Shown: piece by piece, positions 8,760 to 15,381 of the stretch
Numbering within the stretch: position 1 is the stretch's first letter
Layout: the number at the start of each line of letters is the position of its first letter
NCBI GenBank assembly: GCA_027081495.1
Contig: JALWKJ010000105.1
Coordinates: forward strand, 1 to 17,814
Direction of reading: 5' to 3'
From: Campylobacterales bacterium
GTDB taxonomy: Bacteria > Campylobacterota > Campylobacteria > Campylobacterales > QNZT01
DNA: 17,814 bases
Notes under the pieces: model-generated
Told to the model about the DNA's origin: nothing
The model's input: the letters and a program-made list of their open reading frames with translations, nothing else
Database searches by the model: none
Made by a program: the position numbers and the translations under genes

Positions 8760-8785
8760 ATTTTATCGAAAAATTGTTAAAAAGC
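8760..8785 (-). promoter_or_regulatory. Possible internal promoter before lysA
   Basis: Minus-strand -10-like TAAAAT at 8760-8765 is preceded by T-rich DNA (two TTTTT runs) with no -35 box, the usual look of main-sigma promoters in this phylum. It would give a leader of about 15-20 bases before the lysA ATG. It is a five-of-six match in AT-rich DNA, so it could arise by chance. Confidence 0.4.
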
Positions 8786-8800
8786 GACGAGGGACAAAGT

Positions 8801-9874
8801 TTAGTTTTTGTACTTATTATAAATATAAAACGCAACGAAGAAAAGAAGTGAAACGGGCGCTAAAATCCCGGCTTCCGGATTTATCGTACCGTTGTTCGCG
8901 ATTTTTGTCATTGTAAAGATTATACCCCAAAGCGCAAGCGATCCGAATATCGAAGCCATAGTAAAAAATGTCAGATTCGATCCTCTTGCTTGAGTAGGAA
9001 AAAGAAAAAAAAGACCGAAAATCATAATCGGCGCAAAAAGCGGAAATATCGTCATTTTATAAAGATTGGCTCTGATTTTATCGGTTTTAAGGTTTTGATT
9101 TTTAAATAATTTCATTGCCGTAAAAGAGTCTTGAATCGTTAGTTTCGTATTGTTTTGAAAAAGCGTATCGATAATACGGGGCGTAAATCCATACAATACA
9201 TTTTTGGTTTTGAAAGTTTTTATTTTCAGTTTCAAGTCGTCTAGTCGATTTTTATCGATATGCGGTTTTTCATAAACCGTTATATCTTTAAGTTCCCAGT
9301 GATCGTTTTTAAAAACGCCTTCTTTAGCTTCCATGATCTTAACCAAGTCCTTATTTTTAATGATGAAAATTTTCATATTCAAACCGGTTTTCGCCGCGGG
9401 ATTCAACTCTTGGATGTAAGCGTAATCGTTTCCCGATTTTAAAAATATCGAAGAGCTTATGGAAGTTACGGCGCCTCTTTTTTTTATGTTCGAAGCGTTT
9501 TGATGGGATTGTACGAAATAGGGCGAAGTGTTTAAAAGTATATAAAAAAGCGTTATAAGCGCCGAAATAAAAACAAACGGTTTCGCGACGGAAACTTTGC
9601 TGATTCCAAGCGAATATAAAGTTACAAGCTCGTTGCTTTTTATGATTTGAACCACCGCCATAAGAAGAGCGAAAATAAGAGATAACGGAAGTGTAAAATT
9701 AATAAATTCCAAAAATTTATTTACGATATATAAGATTTGAAGATTTGCGGAATCAGGCAGCAGTTTTAGATTTTTAAGAAGATCTATACCTACAAAAAAT
9801 AGCTCAAAACTTACAAAAAGCAGAAGAAATTTTTTAAAATAGAGTCTTGAGAGGAATTTTTGGTAAATGAACAT
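8801..9874 (-). CDS. lptG: LptF/LptG-family lipopolysaccharide export permease
   Basis: Inner-membrane permease of the YjgP/YjgQ family, a half of the LptB2FG transporter that draws lipopolysaccharide from the inner membrane and feeds the LptC-LptA bridge. The 357 residues show the family layout: three membrane helices near the N-terminus (about 14-34, 55-78, 99-115), a periplasmic beta-rich domain of about 150 residues, and three C-terminal helices (about 274-293, 301-323, 335-352). SLGIS at 88-92 between helices 2 and 3 matches the coupling region facing the LptB ATPase. Which half it is cannot be settled from sequence by eye; the symbol follows usage for the gene next to pth in this phylum. 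GAGAAG in the end of pth serves as the ribosome site; the gap is 12 bases. Confidence 0.88.
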   Translation of the reverse strand: MFIYQKFLSRLYFKKFLLLFVSFELFFVGIDLLKNLKLLPDSANLQILYIVNKFLEFINFTLPLSLIFALLMAVVQIIKSNELVTLYSLGISKVSVAKPFVFISALITLFYILLNTSPYFVQSHQNASNIKKRGAVTSISSSIFLKSGNDYAYIQELNPAAKTGLNMKIFIIKNKDLVKIMEAKEGVFKNDHWELKDITVYEKPHIDKNRLDDLKLKIKTFKTKNVLYGFTPRIIDTLFQNNTKLTIQDSFTAMKLFKNQNLKTDKIRANLYKMTIFPLFAPIMIFGLFFLFPTQARGSNLTFFTMASIFGSLALWGIIFTMTKIANNGTINPEAGILAPVSLLFFVAFYIYNKYKN

Positions 9875-9886
9875 ATCAAAATCTTC

Positions 9887-10447
9887 TCATTTACAATAAT
9901 TTTCTTTTGAGGGGTATCTGTTTTGTATCTCTTTAATATTTGATTTTATCAAATCTTTTGCGATACAAGCCGCCTTTTTTATAACCTTTTGCACGCAAGG
10001 CAGTTCATCTTTTGAAAAATCGCTTAACACATACGATACGACGCTTTGTTTGTTAAGAGGTCTGGAAATCCCGATACGAATCCGTTCATAAGAGTCTGAA
10101 ACCAAAGAGTCTATAGATTTAAGTCCGTTGTGTCCTCCACTGCTTCCGGCGAATTTTACTTTAATGCGTCCAAGCTCGATATCAAGATCGTCATGAATTA
10201 CGATAATTTTGGAGATTTTAAAGTATCTGGAAACCGCAAGTACGCTTTGCCCGCTTAGATTCATATAAGTAAAAGGTTTAAGAAGAAAAATATCGCCTTT
10301 TTTGTAAAGCTCTCCTTTAAAAGAGCTTTTTGAGATATTTTTCGCTAAAAGATCGTCGATAAGTTCATCGACGACCATAAAGCCGATATTGTGTCGGTTG
10401 TTTTTGTATTTGTCGGAAGGGTTGCCTAAACCGACTATTAGAGTCAT
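9887..10447 (-). CDS. pth: Peptidyl-tRNA hydrolase
   Basis: Cytosolic enzyme that cleaves the ester bond of peptidyl-tRNA released from stalled ribosomes, recycling tRNA. The 186-residue protein has the whole catalytic set: Asn9 in GLGNP, the catalytic His19 in NRHNIGF, Asn62 in TYMNLSG, Asp86 in IHDDLD, and Asn106 in GGHNGLKS. It begins 7 bases after the rplY stop with no purine-rich ribosome site in front, so it probably relies on coupling to rplY. The rplY-pth pair is conserved across many bacteria and joins two translation functions. Identification is secure. Confidence 0.97.
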   Translation of the reverse strand: MTLIVGLGNPSDKYKNNRHNIGFMVVDELIDDLLAKNISKSSFKGELYKKGDIFLLKPFTYMNLSGQSVLAVSRYFKISKIIVIHDDLDIELGRIKVKFAGSSGGHNGLKSIDSLVSDSYERIRIGISRPLNKQSVVSYVLSDFSKDELPCVQKVIKKAACIAKDLIKSNIKEIQNRYPSKENYCK

Positions 10448-10454
10448 ATAAAGA

Positions 10455-10991
10455 TTATTTTGCTTTTATGACGCCGACTAATGAAACTCTGTCGGATTCC
10501 ATGATCCTTACACCTTCCGGCGGTGTTATATCTCTTACCAAAATAGAATCGCCTACATCAAGATCTTTTACATTCAGCTCAAAATTGGTCGGAAGATCTT
10601 TTCCTTTGCATTTTACGGGAATTCTTTTTTTAGAATAAACAAGCACGCCCTTATTTTTAAGACCTTTAGGTATTCCCGTAGTGGTAATAGGCACCATATA
10701 TTTTGAGATCACATCATCTTGTACGACTCTTAGATCGACATGTAAAAGCTGCATCGTTACCGGATCTTTTTGGTACTCTTGAATGATGACTTTTAGCTCT
10801 TTATCACCCACTTTTACAGGAAATGATAGAGCCTTTTTCGCTCTTACGGCTTTTATAAATTCGTTTGATTTAAAAGCCGCGTTGATATTATCCATCCCCT
10901 TTGAGTAAATATTGGCGATTAGATAACCATCTCGTCTTAAAGCTTTTGTAGCTTTTTTACCGATACTATCTCTAATTATACCTTTTAGCAT
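10455..10991 (-). CDS. rplY: 50S ribosomal protein bL25, long (Ctc/TL5) form
   Basis: Protein that binds 5S rRNA in the large ribosomal subunit. The 178 residues make this the two-domain Ctc/TL5 form, not the short form of about 95 residues found in E. coli. The N-terminal L25 domain (about 1-90) opens with a typical basic stretch containing KKATKALRRDGY and YSKG, and the C-terminal beta domain (about 95-178) contains KGLKNKGVL and PPEGVRI. It is the first gene of the ten-gene run, with a strong ribosome site (AAAGGAAAA) and a clear promoter in the 63 bases between it and the upstream ATPase gene. High expression expected of a ribosomal protein would carry through to the genes behind it. Confidence 0.95.
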   Translation of the reverse strand: MLKGIIRDSIGKKATKALRRDGYLIANIYSKGMDNINAAFKSNEFIKAVRAKKALSFPVKVGDKELKVIIQEYQKDPVTMQLLHVDLRVVQDDVISKYMVPITTTGIPKGLKNKGVLVYSKKRIPVKCKGKDLPTNFELNVKDLDVGDSILVRDITPPEGVRIMESDRVSLVGVIKAK

Positions 10992-11021
10992 TGTTTTCCT
11001 TTGTTGAATTAATAGTGCGCG

Positions 11022-11050
11022 ATTATATTCAAAAATATATAAAAATTCGC
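11022..11050 (-). promoter_or_regulatory. Main promoter of the rplY-to-dxs run
   Basis: On the minus strand a perfect TATAAT (11022-11027) follows a T/A-rich tract with runs of five T and no recognisable -35 box, as is typical of sigma-70 promoters in Campylobacterota. Transcription would start near 11014, leaving a leader of about 24 bases before rplY, which includes AAAGG at 10998-11002. The element begins immediately after the stop of the PilT/PilU-like gene, and no terminator hairpin is visible between them, so some read-through from the serB operon is likely. Confidence 0.75.
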
Positions 11051-11054
11051 TTTA

Positions 11055-12248
11055 TTACGCACGCTCTTCAACTTTCAGATCAATCATGGCGTCGTCTATA
11101 GTTTCGGCGGCTCCGTGCAGGTTGTTGTGATTGTCGATTTTCATTTTCAAATCGCCTCTATTGGATGCGTTTACGAGAGCTTCGTTTTCATCGATTATTC
11201 CTCTCATATAAAGATCAAGAAGCGCTTGGTCGAAAGTCTGCATGCCGTATATATCTTTACCTTCGGCGATCGCGTCGGTGATTTCGCTGTCTCTTGAGTC
11301 GGCTATCAACGATTCTATACGGGCGTTTCTATATAATATCTCTATAGCGGCCGCTCTTTTGCCATCTTTCGTTTTTACGAGTCTTTGGGATAAAACGCCT
11401 TGTAAAGTCGCGGCAAGCGACATTCTGATTTTATTTTGTTCATTTCCGGGAAACATTCCGATAATCCTGTTGATAGTATCTTTCGCATCAACGGTATGAA
11501 GCGTGGAGAGTACAAGGTGACCCGTTTCCGCCGCGTGCATCGCCGTTTCTATCGTTTCCATATCGCGCATTTCGCCCACTAGTATGATATCTGGGTCTTC
11601 ACGAAGCGCGGCTCTTAAAGCGGTTGAAAAATCAAGCGCGTCTTGTCCTATGGCTCTTTGGTTTATAAGGGAGTTTTTGTCTTGATAGACAAATTCTATA
11701 GGATCTTCGATAGTTATGATATGTTTTTTATGTATTTTGTTTACTTCGTCGATAATCGAGGCAAGCGTTGTTGATTTACCGCTGCCGGTAGGTCCCGTTA
11801 CTAAAACGAGTCCTCTTTTTAAATCGCAAAGTTTATGGATACTCTCAGGAAGTTTAAGTGTTTTCATAGACGGAATCTCAACCGGAATAACCCTAAAAAC
11901 GGCTGAAACGCCTTCTGTTTGAAAAAACATATTTCCACGAAAACGATAGGCGTCGTTTAGTTTGAAGTTAAAATCGACGCTTTTTTTCTCGACCAATTCC
12001 GCAAACCTGCTTCTTAGCACCTCTTTTGCCATTTGAATACCGTCGCTGTGAGAAAGAATTTCCGTAGAAAGAGGAACCAACTCTCCGCTGATTCTTCCTC
12101 TATAAACGGATCCGCTTTTTATGTGAAGGTCGCTTCCCCCATGTTTTACAAGTCCTTGAAGATAAAATTTCAATTTTTCAAGCATCTTAAAATCAAGAGT
12201 TTCTACATCTACCGTACTCTCTTGTCTTAAATCTCTGCTATTTATCAT
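11055..12248 (-). CDS. PilT/PilU-family twitching motility ATPase
   Basis: Secretion-type hexameric ATPase of the PilT/PilU group, which in type IV pilus systems powers pilus retraction at the cytoplasmic face of the inner membrane. The 397 residues include an N-terminal PAS-like domain opening with GGSDLHIKSG (37-46), Walker A GPTGSGKST (152-160), an Asp box TIEDPIEF (179-186), Walker B ending GEMRD (225-229), and a His box TGHLVLSTLH (242-251). The stretch that aligns with the AIRNLIRE retraction motif of PilT reads RIESLIAD (310-317), and the segment after it (GMQTFDQALLDLY, 335-347) resembles PilU. The symbol is therefore left open. It starts 2 bases after tal with AAAGGA as ribosome site; no pilin, PilB or PilC gene is present in the window. 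It ends in an acidic tail of about 20 residues. Confidence 0.9.
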   Translation of the reverse strand: MINSRDLRQESTVDVETLDFKMLEKLKFYLQGLVKHGGSDLHIKSGSVYRGRISGELVPLSTEILSHSDGIQMAKEVLRSRFAELVEKKSVDFNFKLNDAYRFRGNMFFQTEGVSAVFRVIPVEIPSMKTLKLPESIHKLCDLKRGLVLVTGPTGSGKSTTLASIIDEVNKIHKKHIITIEDPIEFVYQDKNSLINQRAIGQDALDFSTALRAALREDPDIILVGEMRDMETIETAMHAAETGHLVLSTLHTVDAKDTINRIIGMFPGNEQNKIRMSLAATLQGVLSQRLVKTKDGKRAAAIEILYRNARIESLIADSRDSEITDAIAEGKDIYGMQTFDQALLDLYMRGIIDENEALVNASNRGDLKMKIDNHNNLHGAAETIDDAMIDLKVEERA

Positions 12249-12250
12249 CT

Positions 12251-13237
12251 CTATCCTTTTTCCAATTCTTTTAGTATATCTTTAAACGCTATTTTAAATG
12301 CATCCAGCCCTTCATCTAGCAGGGAATCGTAAATCTTTTCCATATTTATATTTTTTCTTTCGATTTCATCGAAAAAATCATTTATAGTTTTTTCATCTAT
12401 AGGCTCTTTGATCTTTTTGACGCCCGTTTCGATAAAAGCGTCGATAGTTTCAAGCGGCGCCGTATTGATGGAGTTTTTATATAAAAGCTCCGTTATGTAG
12501 TACGATTTTGGAAGATTTTCTCCCTTAACCCCCGTACTTGCAAAAAGAGCTTTTACATTTTTAAGAGCTCTTTTTTCTATCTCTCTATAAATCTTTGTCG
12601 CATTGTAAATACCCAGTTTTGCCGTTTTGATCTCTTTTTCTTCAAAAAGAGGATCCATCTTGCGATCAAAACGGCTTACAAATATGCTTATGACTCCAAA
12701 AGCGCTTTTATTTTTTGCCTCTTCAAAAGAGTCAAGACACCTCTTTGCCTGAGCAGGAGAAAAGATAAGCGTCGCATTTACATTTATACCTTCACTCATC
12801 AATCTTTTCATCGCTTCATAGCCGCTGTTTGTAGCCGGTACTTTTATCATGACATTTTGACGATTTATAGCGTTAAAGAGTCTTTTACCCTCTTTTACGG
12901 TTTCTTCGGCGTCGTCGCAAAAGAAAGGATCGACCTCTATGCTTATAAAACCGTCGTCGCCTTTTTTATAAAGGTGTAAAAGCAAATCGGCTGCTTTTTG
13001 AATATCTTTAATAGCAAGATTTTCATAAATCTCTTTTTCGTTTTTATTTTTATTTTTTAACGACTCTATATCTTCTTTATAAGCCGGTGAATTTAAAAAA
13101 GCGTTTTTAAAGATTGACGGATTGCTTGTCGCGCCGTTTACGATCTTTTTTTCCACTAACTCTTTTAATCCTTCATCTATAAAGGCTCTTTCTATAAAAT
13201 CGCACCAAAGTGAAAAATTACCCTCTTTAATATACAT
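12251..13237 (-). CDS. tal: Transaldolase
   Basis: Cytosolic enzyme of the non-oxidative pentose phosphate pathway that moves a dihydroxyacetone unit from sedoheptulose 7-phosphate to glyceraldehyde 3-phosphate. The 328-residue protein has the transaldolase signature NGATSNPSIF (34-43) and the Schiff-base lysine Lys132 in MIKVPATNSG. The signature and length match the subfamily found in Campylobacter, Helicobacter and actinobacteria more than E. coli TalB. It lies 3 bases after serB and 2 bases before the ATPase gene, with AAGG within the serB end as ribosome site. An erythrose-4-phosphate supply route would also feed aromatic synthesis. In H. pylori tal is, as I recall, next to rplY, so this order is old in the phylum. 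Confidence 0.95.
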   Translation of the reverse strand: MYIKEGNFSLWCDFIERAFIDEGLKELVEKKIVNGATSNPSIFKNAFLNSPAYKEDIESLKNKNKNEKEIYENLAIKDIQKAADLLLHLYKKGDDGFISIEVDPFFCDDAEETVKEGKRLFNAINRQNVMIKVPATNSGYEAMKRLMSEGINVNATLIFSPAQAKRCLDSFEEAKNKSAFGVISIFVSRFDRKMDPLFEEKEIKTAKLGIYNATKIYREIEKRALKNVKALFASTGVKGENLPKSYYITELLYKNSINTAPLETIDAFIETGVKKIKEPIDEKTINDFFDEIERKNINMEKIYDSLLDEGLDAFKIAFKDILKELEKG

Positions 13238-13240
13238 CTT

Positions 13241-13861
13241 TTAAACCTTTTGTAGTATTTTTGTTAAATCTTTTGTATCGATAATAATATTCGCCTCTTT
13301 TTTGAGTATATCCTTTGCGCAAAACGCAACCCTTTTTGAGGCATATTTGAACATAGAGCGGTCGTTTGCCCCGTCTCCTACGACCAAAGTGTTCTCTTCA
13401 TCTATTCCAAGAATATTTTGTAGTCTTAGCAGCATATCTCCTTTTGAGAAATCAAACATCATCTCTCCTCCGACAAGACCGCTTAAAAGATCGTCTCTTA
13501 TGTGAAGCGTGTTTGAAAATTCGGCGTCAAAACCTAAAATTTCTTTGGCGTACGAAGTCGCGTTTCTAAAGCCGCCGCTAAAAACGACAACTTTGTAATT
13601 CATCTTTTTGAGCTCTTTTATGCACTCTTTGGCTCCGGGCATATAGGGAAGGTTGTGACATATCTCATCAAGCGTAGTACGAGGCAGTCCTTTAAGAAGA
13701 GTAACTCTAGTAGTGAGACTTTCAAAAAAATCGAGCTCTCCTTGCATCGCTCTTTCCGTTATCTGTGCTATCTTCTCTCCAAGTCCTAGAGGTTTAGCTA
13801 AAAAATCTATCGTCTCTCCATCCATCAGAGTAGAGTCGAAATCAAATACGCAAAGTTTCAT
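13241..13861 (-). CDS. serB: Phosphoserine phosphatase
   Basis: HAD-superfamily enzyme that removes phosphate from O-phospho-L-serine, the last step of serine synthesis. I start it at 13861 (206 residues, beginning MKLCVFDFDS), not at the upstream in-frame ATG at 13903, because CCTTT at 13869-13873 (AAAGG on the coding strand) is 7 bases away and the HAD nucleophile normally sits within the first ten residues. Motifs are DFDST with nucleophile Asp7 and acid/base Asp9, SGGF at 95-98, Lys140, and GDGAND at 162-167, all complete. The length matches SerB of Campylobacter and Helicobacter, about 207. The longer reading would also start inside the divergent promoter. It leads the serB-tal-ATPase operon. 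Confidence 0.95.
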   Translation of the reverse strand: MKLCVFDFDSTLMDGETIDFLAKPLGLGEKIAQITERAMQGELDFFESLTTRVTLLKGLPRTTLDEICHNLPYMPGAKECIKELKKMNYKVVVFSGGFRNATSYAKEILGFDAEFSNTLHIRDDLLSGLVGGEMMFDFSKGDMLLRLQNILGIDEENTLVVGDGANDRSMFKYASKRVAFCAKDILKKEANIIIDTKDLTKILQKV

Positions 13862-13868
13862 ATAATAG

Positions 13869-13873
13869 CCTTT
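13869..13873 (-). promoter_or_regulatory. Ribosome binding site that fixes the serB start
   Basis: AAAGG on the minus strand lies 7 bases before the ATG at 13861-13859. It supports the 206-residue SerB over the 220-residue reading. Confidence 0.65.
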
Positions 13874-13898
13874 AAGTTTTTGGATAAATCGGTATAAT
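13870..13898 (+). promoter_or_regulatory. Promoter of the metF-like gene
   Basis: Plus-strand perfect TATAAT at 13893-13898 with a T-rich stretch before it. Transcription would begin near 13905, giving a leader of about 30 bases before the ATG at 13936. The box shares bases with the minus-strand -10 of serB. Confidence 0.6.
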
Positions 13899-13930
13899 AT
13901 CAAATAAAAGACTAAATTAAAGAAGAAAAA
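13894..13930 (-). promoter_or_regulatory. Promoter of the serB-tal-ATPase operon
   Basis: Minus-strand -10-like TATTAT at 13894-13899 (five of six to the consensus) preceded by strongly T-rich DNA across 13901-13930, without a -35 box. Transcription would begin near 13887, about 26 bases before serB. It overlaps the plus-strand -10 of the metF-like gene, so the two promoters may compete. Confidence 0.55.
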
Positions 13931-13935
13931 TCCCG

Positions 13936-14856
13936 ATGTTTGAGCATTTTATAGATAAATTACAAAACGACTCTTTTTTAACGCTAGAGACTACTCCTAA
14001 ACATTCCGCGCGGTTTGATCCCGTCATAGATCGAATAAAAGAGCTCTCTTTAGATAAAAAAACCGACGGTTTTAGCGTAACGGATTCACCCTTGGCAAAG
14101 ATGCGGTATAGTTCGCTTTTTGCGGCGTTAAAACTTCAAAACGCTTTTAAAAAGCCTGCAATCGCAACGATATCTATGCGCGATCGAAATAAAATCGCTC
14201 TACAGTCGGGATTGCTTGGAGCGAATGATTTTGATATAAGAGCTATTTTGGCGCTTACGGGAGATCCAGCGTCGATGAGCGACCAGCCGTCGGCAAAAGG
14301 CGTTTTTGAGGGAAACTCGACACTTCTTTTGGATATTATCAAATGTTTTAACGGGGGGATAGATTACGCCGGAAAACCGCTTGATGTTCCTCCAAAACCT
14401 ATCTATGCGTTTGCCGTTTCAAACGCGTTTTCTAAAAATCCGAAAAATTTGCAAAAAAAGATGCGTCTTAAACTAGAACATGATGTATATGCGATTATCA
14501 CCCAACCTGTTTATAGTCTTTCAAATGCGACTATGCTTTTGGAGCTTTTTGAAAAAGCGAAAGTAGAAGTAGGAAGCAAAGCCAAAAAGGCGCAACTGAT
14601 TTTCGGTTTTTTTCCTATTACGAAATTAAGAACGGCACAGTTTCTAACATCTCATGTTCCCGGTGTCGAAGTGCCTAAAAAGTGGCATCAGGAGCTTTTT
14701 GAAGCAAAAAACGAGAGCCGCAAAGAGCAGGAAGAAGTAGGCTTAAAACTTAGTATCGAAGCCTTTAAAGAGATCTATGACTTACATCCCAAGATGCATA
14801 TTATGACGGCAAACAATTTTATGCTTGCCGAAAAGATTATCTCTACGGTAAGATAG
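13936..14856 (+). CDS. Methylenetetrahydrofolate reductase family protein
   Basis: A 306-residue TIM-barrel flavoprotein-type protein of the MTHFR family; family members reduce 5,10-methylene- to 5-methyl-tetrahydrofolate in cytosolic one-carbon metabolism. Visible marks are the catalytic-type glutamate Glu18 in LETTPK, MRDRN at 81-85 followed by LQSGLLGA, ALTGDP at 106-111 (its Asp corresponds to the flavin-site Asp of MetF), and ITQPVY at 188-193. The ETTPK/RDRN/ALTGDP style matches the subgroup fused to homocysteine methyltransferase in YitJ-type proteins more than E. coli MetF. No methyltransferase domain is attached. It is the only plus-strand gene here, transcribed alone, divergent from serB and 6 bases from the end of cheW. 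Its electron donor and exact substrate cannot be told from sequence, so no symbol is given. Confidence 0.88.
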   Translation: MFEHFIDKLQNDSFLTLETTPKHSARFDPVIDRIKELSLDKKTDGFSVTDSPLAKMRYSSLFAALKLQNAFKKPAIATISMRDRNKIALQSGLLGANDFDIRAILALTGDPASMSDQPSAKGVFEGNSTLLLDIIKCFNGGIDYAGKPLDVPPKPIYAFAVSNAFSKNPKNLQKKMRLKLEHDVYAIITQPVYSLSNATMLLELFEKAKVEVGSKAKKAQLIFGFFPITKLRTAQFLTSHVPGVEVPKKWHQELFEAKNESRKEQEEVGLKLSIEAFKEIYDLHPKMHIMTANNFMLAEKIISTVR

Positions 14857-14862
14857 ATAGTA

Positions 14863-14880
14863 TTAAAAATCTCTTTTTAA
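14863..14880. repeat. AT-only inverted repeat at the convergent gene ends
   Basis: TTAAAAA (14863-14869) and TTTTTAA (14874-14880) form a perfect 7-base inverted repeat with a 4-base loop at the cheW stop, next to the end of the metF-like gene. It could slow polymerase on either strand, but it lacks G-C pairs and no clear U tract follows on either strand, so calling it a terminator would go too far. Confidence 0.3.
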
Positions 14881-15381
14881 AAGCGCCGAAACTTTCAGTA
14901 TAGTAAGTATCGTTTTATCTCTTTTTCCGATACCGTAAATCATGCCTTGATCTTTATGAAGAGTTTCGGGAGCCGGATCAATCGAACTTTTTTTAAGTCT
15001 TATCGCCTCTGTTAGCTTATCTATGACAAATCCGGCGATATTGTCTCCATCCTTCATGACGATATATCTTGTCGTATCGTCTTCATCTTTTTTTGGAAGA
15101 TTAAACTTCATTCTAAGATCGATTAGAGGTATGACATTTCCTCTCAGGTTAAAGGCTCCTAAAACATAGTTCGGGGTGCTTGGAATTCTTGTGTATTCTA
15201 TCGGTTTTATAATCTCTTGAATACTTAAAATCGGCACCGCATACTCCTCTTCACCGGCAATGAAACCGACAAGCTGGATTATCTCTTCTTCTTGTTCAAG
15301 ACCGTGTCCGTTGACGCTTGCGTCAAAATTTTGCTGTTGTTCTTGTTGTTGTTTTAGAACTTGATCTAATTGCGCGTTCAT
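14863..15381 (-). CDS. cheW: Chemotaxis coupling protein CheW
   Basis: Cytoplasmic adaptor that links methyl-accepting receptors to CheA in the chemotaxis array. The 172 residues hold one CheW domain (about 34-170) with GFIAGEEEYAVPI, IPSTPNYVLG, FNLRGNVIPLIDLR and a C-terminal ILKVSALL segment. It has an N-terminal extension of about 33 residues that is rich in glutamine (10 Gln in the first 17), probably disordered and typical in kind for this phylum. The start overlaps the cheA stop by one base (TAATG), and a strong GGAGGT (15388-15393) lies 8 bases before it. It is the last gene of the cheV-cheA-cheW operon and runs tail to tail with the metF-like gene. Confidence 0.96.
   Translation of the reverse strand: MNAQLDQVLKQQQEQQQNFDASVNGHGLEQEEEIIQLVGFIAGEEEYAVPILSIQEIIKPIEYTRIPSTPNYVLGAFNLRGNVIPLIDLRMKFNLPKKDEDDTTRYIVMKDGDNIAGFVIDKLTEAIRLKKSSIDPAPETLHKDQGMIYGIGKRDKTILTILKVSALLKRDF

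Noticed and set aside
11022..11050. Possible terminator hairpin after the PilT/PilU-like gene
   Set aside because: TATATT and AATATA form a 6-base AT repeat, but there is no G-C stem and no T tract in the correct place; the same bases are better read as the rplY promoter.
13862..13903. Longer SerB reading starting at 13903
   Set aside because: The extra 14 residues would be coded by the divergent promoter region, and the shorter start has a good ribosome site and a normal HAD N-terminus.
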